A stretch of 40,771 nt of DNA from Trametes villosa. Its lineage: Eukaryota; Basidiomycota; Agaricomycetes; Polyporales; Polyporaceae. A model generated the notes under the pieces. The model ran no database searches, was not told the origin of the DNA, and was given only the letters and a program-made list of their open reading frames with translations. Numbering within the stretch: position 1 is the first letter of the stretch; each line of letters opens with the position of its first letter. The translations under genes and the position numbers were made by a program. Below are positions 11,601 through 22,083 of this stretch, piece by piece. The stretch lies in contig PUDQ02000103.1 of assembly GCA_002964805.2 (NCBI GenBank), positions 1 to 40,771 on the forward strand, written 5' to 3'.

Positions 11601-14218
11601 AGTGAGGCAGGGTTGGGGTAATACTCACCGCATTGTGCGCGCGCATGGCCCGGCGAGCGCTGCCTGCAGGATGCCGTACTGCTGTGCCGACTTCTGGCCA
11701 TACGACCTCATCAGTGTCATGAAGTTCATGAAGTCTTGAGGGTATCGCATTCCGCGTGTCGCCTTCGGGTTGCTGCTGTTCTGTCGCTCGATCTGCTGCG
11801 CGAGCACACTGCAGAGGTCTACGAAAGTCTGTTTATTCGCCAGCTTGCCATCGCGTGCTTGCTCGAAAAGCGTGATGAATGTTCCAACGCTGTCCTCGCG
11901 CTTGAGAGACCTCCAAATCTTGAATACGGCGAGGTCGGAAAGCTTGTTGTCGAGATCGCGCGCCTCGGTGGTTTTGAGTGTATTTGGCGTGTACTTCTCT
12001 TGACGCACGTGGCGCTGGTGCTGCTCGTCGTCATTAAGCGCCGCTTCCTTCTTCTTCTGCACTCGTTGTGAGCCGATAATCTCTTGGATTTTGAGAATGC
12101 GACCTACTCGATAAACGGCCTTCTTGAACGATTTGCAGCTAGTAGCTAGCTTCTCACAGGCTTTGCAAACTCCTGACTCCTTCCGGGTCGTCCCATGACA
12201 CTTGCGGGACTTCACATATCCATGCGCGACATTCACCTCCCAACGCGCCCAGCCTATCAAGACCTCGTCGAACTTGCGATGCTCAGCCGGCGTCCACATC
12301 GCCTCCTCAATCGCCTCATTGCCATCCTCGGGGACGACCGCCTCTGCCGGCCGACCACGCCAGTCCTTCGCGACCTGGGTTTCCGGAAACGGCTTGTAAG
12401 GAAAGAGACTGCGCGCCGCTCTGGCGCGATGGTGCAGGGACACCCCGCCCAAGGTGCGCGTCTGGGTGCGCTGTATGTACTCATCATAGTCGGGACCTCG
12501 CAGATGTATGCATGCCTTCTTGCCACGCTCCGGCGCAGGAGCCGCTATCTCCGGCGCGCGCACACCGCTGCTTAATGCGGCTTGCGTATGCGTCCCTGGC
12601 TCGACCGGTTTGAAGAAGTTCGTGATCGGCGGCGGCTAGAATACTTTAGTAACACGGTAAGCTGACCGATCGAGTGCGGCACATACCATCTTAACGGCCT
12701 TGCGGTTATAGGAAACCTTGGCGCGATTGTGTGCCGGGCGTGCGCTGCCCTGAACAGGAAAGTACACTGCCAGCCCCTGAAGAAAGAGTGAGCAAACATC
12801 TTCTATCGGACTATACAGTAAACTCACTCCGCTCGTGCTTGGACTGACTACAGAAGGGATTGCTACGCGTTGATAGCTAATGCCTGTGATAGCTGGGCAC
12901 TGCTCACGGTGCCGTGTCCAGTTGACAGCGGCGTATTCGCGTTGCTGATTTAGTTTAATATCCTTCTTGCAGCCGTGGCAGCGGACGTGGTGCGGGCCGA
13001 CTTCGGCTACCCATTCGTCTTTCTCAAGTTCGGCACGACGCTCCGCAGCAGTCGTCTTGGCCGCGCGCTGTCGCTTGGAGGCTTTGGGTGGTTCGATCTC
13101 GGATTGCTCGCTTGAGTCGTCGGAGGCGTCCGTCGAGTCGTCGTCCCTGAGGGTAAGTGGAGCACGCCGCTTCCGCTTGATCGCCTTGGTGCTGACTTCA
13201 GAGCGTTCGGAAGGCAGGTCCCGCGCGGCCGTATCGGTGTGCATATCCGTAGTAGGCCCGCGCGTCTTCTTCTCACGAGGCCCCCTGGTACGAGGTCGCT
13301 CTCTGGATGATTGGTAAGTATGTATGAATGCGCCGAACCTGTACGGACTTACGGGACTTTCAGCAGTGCTGCCAGAGCCCCAGCACGCACAGCATCCTTC
13401 GCGCTCTCGCCAAGTAGCGGTGTAGCCCATTCGTCAAGGAATGCCTGCATGGCGATCATGACAAACAGGCCACACGACCACGAGTCGAGCTGGCGCTCGT
13501 CGTAGCGGGGCGACCACTCCACGAACTTGTAGGTTTGCCAATCGATCGGGTCCATCCCCAGGCACGCTCGAATGGCGGCGGCAGCGCTGCGCAGGCTCTG
13601 GGAAGCGGCTGTCAGTGAGTTTGCTTCAAGATTGCGTGGTTATGCCGGAACTGACCGCTTTCGCCCAGGTCTCCGCTGATCCCAGCTCGGGAATACTGTC
13701 GACAATCCCATACAGCTCAAGGTCGATATCCACCCAGCCCATGGTCCAATGCGACGGCGTGCCCCCACAAAGGGGAAGGGCCCAGCGTGGGCGACGCCGG
13801 GCGTCCGCGAAGTCACCATCTATGCACTATTGCACTCCTCGGTAAGCTTCCCATGCATCCTCCTGATAGTGACAAGACTCACCGCCGCCTGCACATGCTC
13901 CTTAACAGTGCCAACAGCTCCACCTTCCGGGACACGGCCGTCTGCGAGCGCGGGTATCCAGGAGGAGAAGATCATGGACTGGGGTGTGAGCTCTGAGGCA
14001 GAGTCGGCGACGTCTTGTATGACAGCCCCGAACACATCCAGAGTGGTGCCCGTTAGCTTCTTCTTGCTACCGGGTAGCAGTGTCTCCAATTCCTGACTGC
14101 AGAAGTCAATGTTTCGAATGCGGCGCATTTTAGTGTCAGGAAGTTTGGTGAGGTCGGGTTCCATCGTAGGAGAGTGCACACAAGGAGGTAGAGGAAGGCT
14201 GAACATGGCGGGCTGCAT
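8616..14218 (-). CDS. C48 (Ulp1-like) peptidase - zinc finger - DDE transposase fusion
   Basis: Eleven exons join with matching phases from the ATG at 14218 to the TAG at 8616, predicting 1680 residues (exon ends: 13883; 13826-13656; 13597-13353; 13302-12828; 12776-12687; 12635-11629; 11568-11268; 11211-10632; 10571-9267; 9203-8992; 8936-8616). Residues about 110-250 form a C48 cysteine peptidase: His138 in SHWTMG, Asp155 in GIVDSIPE, Gln205 and Cys211 in RQLDSWSCG. A basic/acidic linker leads to a zinc finger, C359-x2-C362-x19-H382-x3-C386. Residues 440 on carry ITNFFKP and then the transposase: Asp816 in ALAGDCTKV, Asp973 in DPQHARK (Asp924 in ADGAS is another candidate) and Glu1163 in FVEHFFG. 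The tail is acidic and then Lys/Arg/Gly-rich. Unbroken frame suggests a recently active gene. Transposase superfamily is inferred (P/hAT/Academ-like). Confidence 0.8.
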
Positions 14219-14457
14219 AATTTATTCATTCATACATCCATTGTCTCAGTATGCTAGCCACGAACGCGACCAAGCCACGGACGGCCACAAATCGACGAGG
14301 GCTTGGACGTCGGAAGCGCCCGCCGCCTGCCCATATCGGGGCCTCGGCGATCCTATCCGGGGCCGGACCTACGGGCGCTTAGGCCTCCGCGCGAGCCTCA
14401 AAAATCCTATGGGGGCCGGACCTACTTGCCATATTGGGTAAACGAAAAATCCTATCC

Positions 14458-14491
14458 GGGGCCGAACCTCGAGGTGAGTTGCCCGGGTCCT
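14458..14491 (-). repeat. Right terminal inverted repeat of the nested transposon
   Basis: Perfect inverted copy of 8353-8386; it reads GGGGCCGAACC... and ends GAGTTGCCCGGGTCCT on the plus strand. Confidence 0.85.
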
Positions 14492-14802
14492 CCCTCTCCT
14501 GGTAGAAAGTACAGGGAGGATTTTGGTAGAAGGTACAGGGAGGGGGCACGCAAGAGGGTGTGGTATTTCGGCTGGGTGTGACGTCCATGCTGGGTGGGCA
14601 AAGGCACCATACGGCGTCCAGACAAAGTCTTAGTCCGGCAAAGTCTATTATAGAAGGTGCATCCACGTGACGACTGTGTGACCTACAAGCGCCCTAAAAC
14701 ACGAGGCTACCCAACGCTCGTTCCGCACAGCTTGCGGCGCGTTCGATCCACGATGAAGACACCACCACGAGAAATAAACAAAGGCAAAATCACGTCAAAG
14801 GT
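14492..14802. other. Intergenic stretch with a short direct repeat
   Basis: TGGTAGAARGTACAGGGAGG occurs twice, about 22 bases apart, directly outside the nested transposon's right end (about 14500-14542). Nothing else is recognisable. It lies 3' of the Tnp2 gene and may hold its terminator. Confidence 0.4.
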
Positions 14803-17800
14803 CTACAATGCGCCCAGATTATCGAAGATATCTGCCCCAGCCCCGTCCAACTCCCCTCCTATGGCCTCTTCACTGGATAACCCGGGGTCGCTGATCGGCT
14901 TCACGAATCTAACGCTCTGGCATACGCGTCCTCAGCTCTACATATCAAGACCTGCAGGTGCGGCGAAACTCTCACCTTGTCCAAAGGAAGGGCATGGACG
15001 CATCGCTCCGAGATCCCCGTCACGGTCATGGGTGTCCGCGCGAAGTGGGAGATGATACAATCGGGCGTAACAACGACGCTAGGGAGGTGACGGTCGTAAT
15101 ACAGTCGCCCACCTACCCATGGATATCGTCGATAATGATCATGTCGCGCGTCCGCCTCCGACAGCTCAGCATAGGGCCGAACCAAGAGATAGATACCATG
15201 CACGGTCCTGCCGTCGCCATCGCGGTAGGAGTACGAGAAGATTTGCTGAATGCGAACGGCGACGGGGGCATTCGGAGAGTCCGCGGTACAACACATCGCG
15301 TTGCTATCCTTCGGGGATCGGGTTTCAGGCCGGAAAGAGACGCCATGCACCTGCAAGGTGGGCAAGTCTTGAGCGCGATGTATCAGTTGCCTGGTGCCGG
15401 GAATGCGGCGTAACTCGCGAACATCGATGAACAACTCCTGGCCGGCCTTGGAATTCAAGAAAGTGAGCAGAGCCGAGAAGCATTCCGCGTCCAGCACCAC
15501 CGCTTTCGCGCCTTTCGGCGGTGAAGATGCGCTGTCGCCCAGAGATATCGACTCGCGCAACCTTGTGCCTCGCCTGTCTTCTCCCTGTAGGTGGTCGTAC
15601 GCTTCGATCAGCTCTGAAACTTGGGGCTTGATCTCAGGATCGTCCAGAATAGCTCGGAGGTTTGCCGCGCGACAAGTGTGTCTCATGAAGGTAAGCTCCA
15701 GTTCACCTACGACGCACCGCAAGTTCAATAAGTACTCGTGGAACACTGGGGAATTTTGCCGTCAATACGCACCGAATATGAGGTTCGTGTTCTGTTGTTG
15801 TAGTAGATAATTCATGCGCTCCGAGAAGAAAGTCCTGATCGAGTGCAAGGGTCCAAAGAGTCGTAGGAAGAACGGGAGGTGCAGCGAGTTGTGTTGGTTG
15901 GGCGTCAACGATATGCCGTAGAGTTCTTTCGCGGTCGTCAGATAGGCCATAGCCGCGGTCTCGTACACGGAGATCGCCTCCTCCGACATCTCTAGGAGGC
16001 TACCGATAACGACCTCCGTCACGAGATGCATGTAGTTGTCCAGCATTTGGAGAAATCGACCTCCTTTCGGGCTCCATTTGGGCACGAGGATGATGGGGAG
16101 ATGGACGACACAGAAGATGTGCCACTGGTCGGCACTGAGCTTCCCCCGAGCCTTCGTGCCGACGTTCCGGGGGACGGGGCTGATCCACGACGGGATTTCG
16201 GTAAGGGGAAGCTCAGCATGTATCTGAGCAAGCGTGCTGCGCCCCAAGACGACTCCCGTCGGCGCATCGGCGCTCTCGGCTTCCTCGTCGCGTGGGTTTC
16301 TGCTAGGGGCGGGCGCAGCTTTGACGCCCTGCGAGACGTCAGAATCTCAGTTGACGCACTCAGAGTAATCAACCATGTAGTAACGCACCGCGTCAGGTAC
16401 TGGTGCCTGGGAATGTTCCTCGGTTCCCGGCGTAACCACCGCCTAGTAGTTCAGTAATTTGCATCCGAAGCATTCGTGAGTTTCTGACAAAAGTTGCGTA
16501 GGAATGTAGGCAACTCACCTGCCCTAGCAGACGATGGGCGAGCTCAATCTTGGTTCCGCCGTTTGCTAACCCTCGCTCTTCGCAAAGTTTCCTCAGAACG
16601 GCGAGGTTGTGGTTGCGACTGAAGATCTGCGGCGACGGCGAGGAATGCAAGGCCTTCCTCGCGGCGGCAATGAGCTCTGGCGTAGCGGCCGCGCGGGCCA
16701 CCGCCTTCAAACGTGCGGGTTGCTGGATGGCCTGAGTCTGACCCGCCAGAAGGGTGGCGTCGATACCTTCCTTAGTGCGCTGTGGACGATGTTCGTCAGA
16801 GGGCATCGGTATGTAGCGATATGAGACCCGTACCCATCCTCCGAGGAGCGTCAGGAGACGTTCCTTGTTCTGCTTTCCGAAACGTAGGCCGAGGGTGAAG
16901 CACATGTACTTGAGCGTCGCTTTCTTGCAGGAGGCCAGCTGTGCTGCGGTGCCAGAGTAGAGGTACGAGAGTCCGGCACTGAGGTCTTCATCCGATGGCT
17001 TCGGCGGACCAGTGATCGTCTCGTCGTCCTCGGCATCCTCGGCCGAGATACTCATCCCCCAGATAGTACGGCAGTGGTGCTTGAGCAGACCCAGATAGTG
17101 ATTGTGCATCGAGTCTATGACGGTATAGCTGATGGGATCCCAGTACGGGAGACGCAGAAGTTCCGACCACCGAGTGCTGTTCTCGCGGAAGGCCGACTCC
17201 CGCTGAGCCACCGACGGCTTATCCCTCCATGCGCGCGCGGCTGCCCGATGCTCCTCGATGTTACGCGGCGGCCATGAAGCGATGTCGAGATTGTTGATGT
17301 CGTTGTGCTGGAGTTTGCACAAGCTGCAGAAGAACTTCGCGTTATGCGCGCCAAAGCCGGCCGTCTGGCGCGCGGCTGGGAGGTCGCAAACGAGAGGGAC
17401 GAGCGCACACCGCACGAGTCGGCCGCTTGCGTACTTCGCTGTCTGCGAGAAGAAGACCCCTGACTCCCAGAGAACCAGCAGTTCGTCCACGAGCGGTCTC
17501 AAGAAGTGATTGATCTGGTCCAGCGATGGCTTGTGGGGACCTGGGATGACCCCGACGAGGTAGACGTTCTCGGGAAGATAGCGCAGGTGGGGCGGAAGAT
17601 TCTCGCATACCATGTAGATCCCTGTGACGGAGACGTTCTGCTTCGCTTCCTTGGATTGAAACGGATTGAACGAGTCGATTGAGAGACCGAAAACGTAGCG
17701 ACCTTCGTTGGACGGAGCGCAAACGAAGGGCCGGCCGTCCTTCATGAGCTTCCTGAGAACCGGAGCGTCCCAGATATCCGATTTGACGTCCTTCGGTGGT

Positions 17801-19119
17801 TGCTGGGCACGCCTCGTGGCGGCATCCATGATATCCTCCATGCCTACGCGGGATAGAAGCCGAGCGAGCCAATCCGTCATCTGCTGGTGTAGGTAGACAC
17901 GGATCGGGGTGACGAAAGTCTTCCCTCGTATAGTACGCGATCGCCAAAGAGCCGCGTCACAAGGACTGCTGGAAGGCGTGTCCTGATGGAGGCACCGTCC
18001 AGGGTAGGGCCGTTGACCATAGAGAGCGAAGCATACGGGGCAACAAACGTACGACCGGGTTTGCGGGTCGAGGCGGAATCGATTGACGACTGTACGGATG
18101 CCAATGGGCAGGCGATCGACGAGCGCTTTGTCTTCGGATGAGAGTTGTCCGCCTCTGGCGATGAGGAGTGTGGCGCGAACGAGAAACCGTAGGCAAACTA
18201 GGAGAATCCCAGAGGCTCGGCGTGGAAGTCGGTGAAACAGATGCATCATCAAGGCGGTCAGATGATGGGATAGGAGAAGTGGGTTCAAGCTTCGATGCGG
18301 TTGCACAAAGTAACGAGCTGTCGTGATGATAGCTGGTGAACACAGTCCCGCGACGCAGAATACGATACACACCCAAATCGAAGAACGGTACTCCGTACGA
18401 CTGGCATTGATGGATAACTCTCCGCTGCCGCCGCCATTCGATCTCCTTGTGCGTCTGCAAGCGAGAGAGTTCGTTTCGAATGAACTGCGCAAGCTCGGTC
18501 CGGCGGGAGTCGAGGGAGCCTTCATAGGGCGGCAGGAGGTCGACCTCAGCGAGCATGCAAAGAAGCCACTTCTCGTGCTCAAGGAAGTCGGTGTTGCAAG
18601 GATGGCTAGCGAGAGCATGCTTTCCGGTGTTGAAGTCGACGAGGGATTCTGCCTCCACGAGTTCGAAGACAGGGACAGTAGCAGGATCGCATTGAAAAGA
18701 CAGAGGTCCATTATACCCGTAAGACCAGATTGTGCTGTGGACGTAACTCTCGAGGAAGTCGAGGTCGTCAGAGACGGTCGGATTTGGCGCTGGGGCCCCG
18801 TCCTTCGAAGGCGGCACCTTCGAACCACCTGGATCGCGCGATTGACTTGACGGCAGCGACGGAACGGTAGGGGGGAGGATCGAGCCTGAAGCTGGGCGAT
18901 GCGAAGCCTGGCCGGCGTCGACCCCCAACGACGGAGCTGGTCCCGCGCTCTTACCACGCGAGCCGTCATTGACATTGCTGTGAGACGGGCCGCCCGCTTG
19001 AGGGTGTGCATGCGGGAGGATCGGGAGCCCATCCTCATCCAATCCGTCCGCTTTCAATCGTTCGACGAGTTCGTCGGCCTTCAACCTACGCCTTGTGCTT
19101 CTATTCGAAGCCTGGCGGG
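14803..19119 (-). CDS. Tnp2-type (CACTA/EnSpm-like) transposase with SAP-like N-terminus
   Basis: Six exons fit with consistent phases: 19119-18373, 18332-16519, 16442-16374, 16328-15773, 15706-14976 and 14916-14803 (TAG stop), about 1340 residues. It opens with a SAP-like helix pair (LKADELVERLKADGLDEDGL). The body has the cysteine cluster of YVCCPVCFALYG...YPGRC, then GLSIDSFNPF, LRYLPENVYLVGVIPGPHK, VCDLPAARQ and the RWSELLRLPYWDP...DSMHN block, all from memory hallmarks of basidiomycete Tnp2 transposases. A second SAP-like segment (TKIELAHRLLG) ends exon 2. The C-terminal part has SADQWHIF, LHSIRTFFSERMN and ELELTFMRHTCRAANL, as expected of the family. The first exon has no ATG before the SAP segment, so an upstream exon is needed; the ubiquitin-like frame at 19170-19996 can supply it in phase. 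The intron 18333-18372 is short (40 bases). Confidence 0.82.
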
Positions 19120-19169
19120 CTGGTGAGGCGGTGAGCAGGCTAATCTATAAGTAGGTGACGGCACAGGTA

Positions 19170-19996
19170 TTACGCACTAGATTGAGAGCTCGAGGAACCC
19201 CTGTTGTTGGATGGCACAATACGGGGTCTCGTCGCGCCGCTTGGAACTAAGTTGATTCGTTGAATCAACTGAAATTGGACAGGAGGCAGGTACGCACCTG
19301 GAGTTGCTCCACCACGGTTGCTCCCACCGCGTACCGAGTAGCGCAAATGTAAGGTCGATAGGTCGCCTACTCCAAAGCGCGAGAGTATGCACGCGTCTTG
19401 CATAGGTAACCAACGACCGTCGCTCAGATAGAGACTGGGGCGCATCCTCGTCAGGTGGGGTATCCTTCTCCGCATCCGCAGTTGCCTCAGTAAGTCGCCG
19501 ACGGTAGCGTCTGCGCTTAAGACTAGAAGTAGACACCGGGTGAGACTCAGATAGCAAATATCTGAGAACACTTACCACAAGAGATGGGCCTAGCCCCTAC
19601 ACCGATAACGAATACGGTGTAACAGCCTTGCCTTCCGGCTTGGACGTGTTGATTATTGTGTTTGATCCCTGTCAAGTAACGCAAACCTACAGCGGGTTGA
19701 TCAGTAAAGCGTATACAGGCTGGGCGACCCCTCCTACCCAGCGCAATCCGGTATACAAGACATAGATCCGCCACCAACGTCCCGCAGAGTGTCCAGAGCT
19801 CCAAACAGGCCTGTTTGTCGACACTAGTAGGGAAACAGAGCACGATTGTCCCGAGAGCGAGTACGATCGATCCCCACGAGTGCACAGTGAGGTTCAGCAG
19901 CATCCGCCACCGTACGATCTCCCTTGCGCGCTGCGTCGCGCGCCATCTCTGGAGAAAGCGTTGTCGGATGAGGATCAGCCGTCTCAGGACGCTCAT
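19170..19996 (-). CDS. Membrane-segment plus ubiquitin-like domain protein, or 5' part of the Tnp2 gene
   Basis: Two exons, 19996-19576 and 19510 onward, share phase 1 and end at TAA (19170) if no further intron is used. The first 140 residues hold two hydrophobic stretches (HSWGSIVLALGTIVLCF and LWTLCGTLVADLCLVY). The splice joins GCYTVFVIGVGARPISC to DATVGDLLRQL, a strand-turn-strand-helix start of a ubiquitin-like fold, and the domain finishes with FGVGDLSTLHLRYSVRGGS, so a GG sits where ubiquitin has its C-terminal GG, followed by a tail. Alternatively a donor at 19177 (GTGCGT) spliced to 19119 keeps frame and fuses it to the Tnp2 transposase (total about 1594 residues). Stand-alone membrane/ubiquitin-like proteins also occur in basidiomycetes, so both readings remain open. 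Confidence 0.55.
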
Positions 19997-20342
19997 GTAG
20001 GCCAGCTCGCGGGGGGCAGAGGTGCTCGAAAGCGAGGGGAGGTTACAAGAGGCGACAGATACCAAGTGGTGAGTGGCACACTGTGGCACAGCGTCCAACA
20101 AACCGAGCTGTTAACGAAGTTAAGAGTTTTAAGATAATCATGGAAATCAAGATCAACACAAGATGTACCTCGATTAGGCGAACTTGGCGCAGGCGGGGCT
20201 AAACGATGCAGGACAGCTTCATTCGACAACTCGAGGGAACATACACCAACGCAGGCGCCGCAGCTAACTAGCTACAGATACCATTCACCGCCGAAACGCA
20301 TACTCGACCCCCCTTCCCTTACCCGACCGTGCACCGTCGTGC
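19997..20342. other. Intergenic stretch between two minus-strand genes
   Basis: No gene or clear signal. It should contain the promoter of the ubiquitin-like/Tnp2 unit. GTGGCACACTGTGGCACAG near 20074 contains a short direct repeat (GTGGCACA / GTGGCACAG). Confidence 0.35.
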
Positions 20343-21638
20343 CTAGAACAGGGCGATGACTGGCGTGCCCAACTGCGCCCTCGCCTTGAGCTGGACGGTG
20401 CAGCGCTGCAGAGCAGGTATGATGACGTCGTACATCTGCCAAACACGGTGAGCATTTCTTAGACGAGCGACAGCACGCGACCTGCCTCGTGCATGATGTC
20501 CACGGCGTCGTAGATCTCCATGAAGGCGTCGTAGGCGTCCCTCAGGTCCCCAACAGGGACCTGCTCGCCGGGGGAGCGTCCGGGAAGATCGAAGGGGGCC
20601 ATCTGTGTGAATGAGATGCATTTCTACGGCATGCAAACTGAGTACTTATGATCTGATACCGTACGAGGCGCGTGCTTACCTTGAAGAGCGCTAACGCCTG
20701 GGTCTGTTTGGTGGCTTGCTCGTCAAGGGAACGATGGACAACCATGTACCTCAACAGATACTGGTCCAGCTGCGCCCGGGTGAGGGGCGCCGTCATACGG
20801 ATGAGGCCGCCGACGACCGCAAACAACGCGCCGGAGCGCTGTTCGATGGCCTGGCGATCGCAGTGTAAGAAGGAGAGTTGCCAGAGGACGGCCTTGACCG
20901 CGATCGCGGTCTGCGTCTGAGGCACGCTGGAGTCCAGTGGCTCAACGACTTTGCGGATATCAACCTGCGACGTGTCAGTACGGCCAAGAACGTAGCATAT
21001 GAACAGGCTTACCATTGGCTGATCAAGAGCGTGCAAGGCCCCTTTGAAGGCGTTCATGCGCTCACGGCTGGTAGCGAGCTGGGTGTCGAAGACATCCACG
21101 GAGTTGCTCAACGTGTTGAGAACGTCCTCGAACTCGAAATGCTCCGCGGTGGGGAGGCTGTCTTTCTCGTTCTCCCATAAGGCTACAAACTACGGTGGGT
21201 TTAGCGGACGGTGCTGGAGGGACAATCCAGGGGACGTACCTCTGCGAAGCGCTGGCGAGTCGTCCCAAACATCCTCGCCGCTTCGACCAACTCCCCGAGA
21301 AGCTTGTGGAAGCCTCCCTTGCTGCGAATCTTCCTTGCGTTGCGCAGAATTTCCATTCTGGCGTCCTGGCGGTACTCGCGGTTGAGGTCCGCCAGGACAG
21401 TAGGAGCAGCGTCGAGCCACTCCTGGGGGTCGCGACCGAACCCAGCTGAGCGTAAGGCACTGCACGCAATGGTCAGGCAGAACTCAGGAAGCTAGGCAGG
21501 GTATGCTACTCACCGCCTAAGCTCGACGGTCAGCTGAGCCTGCAAATTGTCGACAGCGTTGCGCTTTTCAGAAAGAGCGGCCATAGCTTCGATGACGGAG
21601 ACGATGTCGTCGGGGTTGGAAGTGCTTGCGGTAGACAT
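20343..21638 (-). CDS. Helical protein of unknown function
   Basis: The ATG at 21638 starts MSTASTSNPDDIVSVIEAM. Four or more exons then join in frame: a segment with RDPQEWLDAAPTVLADLN, one with LWENEKDSLPTAEHFEFEDV, one with LDSSVPQTQTAIAVKAVLWQ and one with MAPFDLPGRSPGEQ. The reading reaches a TAA at 20459. A further segment to 20343 (MYDVIIPALQRCTVQLKARA) looks coding and could be joined through a GC-AG intron after HEAG/HE, but that is not certain. The protein is predicted to be mostly helical and soluble, with no signal peptide or recognisable motif. I do not recognise the family. Confidence 0.6.
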
Positions 21639-22083
21639 GATAGTGTAGACGTAGAACAGGCAACAGTTGGGGTGGCGTACATACCAGTCACGAGCCTATA
21701 TCAAGAGGAATTGGACAAAGGCCTTTGTGTTGGACCCCACGGTCGAGGCCATCGTAAGCATGCCCGGTAGCGCAGATACGAGGCGGTGGCCGATAAATCT
21801 CGAGCTCGATGTATCCGCACCGGAGGCGGAGCCAGTCCCTAGACCCGTTCAAGTCTCTGCCATACACGCAGATGCAGTCCCGAGGGAGATGGGAGTTGTG
21901 ATAGGAAGAGGACAGCAGAGGGGCGACACGCGAAGGTAGTACGGTACAAAGATGCGCGAGGCCAAGTCCAAAACAGACGCCCTAATTGAATCGACACCCA
22001 CGGGCGGCTATTACTATCCCCTCGCGCGGCAGAGGCCGCGGCCGCGGCGATGTGCCTGCACGCTCCCTTCCCAGCGTTCGTCC
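21639..22083. other. Intergenic stretch
   Basis: No gene could be supported. It carries the likely promoter of the helical-protein gene and the 3' end of the WD40 gene. Confidence 0.35.

Larger units (their letters stand above)
8353..14491 (-). mobile_element. 6.1 kb DNA transposon with 34-base terminal inverted repeats
   Basis: The outer 34 bases at 8353-8386 and 14458-14491 are perfect inverted copies beginning AGGACCCGGGCAACTC. Just inside each end lie copies of a shorter motif AAAAATCCTAT followed by a G-rich GGGGCC-like block, in both orientations (about 8404, 8433, 14399 and 14445, and a variant near 14352). The only gene between the ends is the fused peptidase/transposase at 8616-14218, on the minus strand. 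I could not find a convincing target duplication: the bases just outside are TTCGGC on the left and CCCTCT on the right. The superfamily is not certain; the catalytic layout resembles P/hAT/Academ-type RNase H-like transposases. Confidence 0.78.

Noticed and set aside
8616..14218. KDZ (Kyakuja-Dileera-Zisupton) transposase
   Set aside because: I could not see the CxC cysteine clusters or KDZ-type core motifs; the catalytic spacing and EHFFG motif fit another RNase H-like group better.
15707..15772. A 27-base mini-intron or nonsense codon in the Tnp2 gene after NTNLIF
   Set aside because: A normal 66-base intron (GTGCGT...GTCGTAG) restores the family sequence GELELTFMRHTCRAANL directly, so no break is needed.
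18323..18850. Plus-strand frame of 175 residues opposite the Tnp2 gene
   Set aside because: It lies antisense to exon 1 of a well-supported transposase gene and has no motif of its own.
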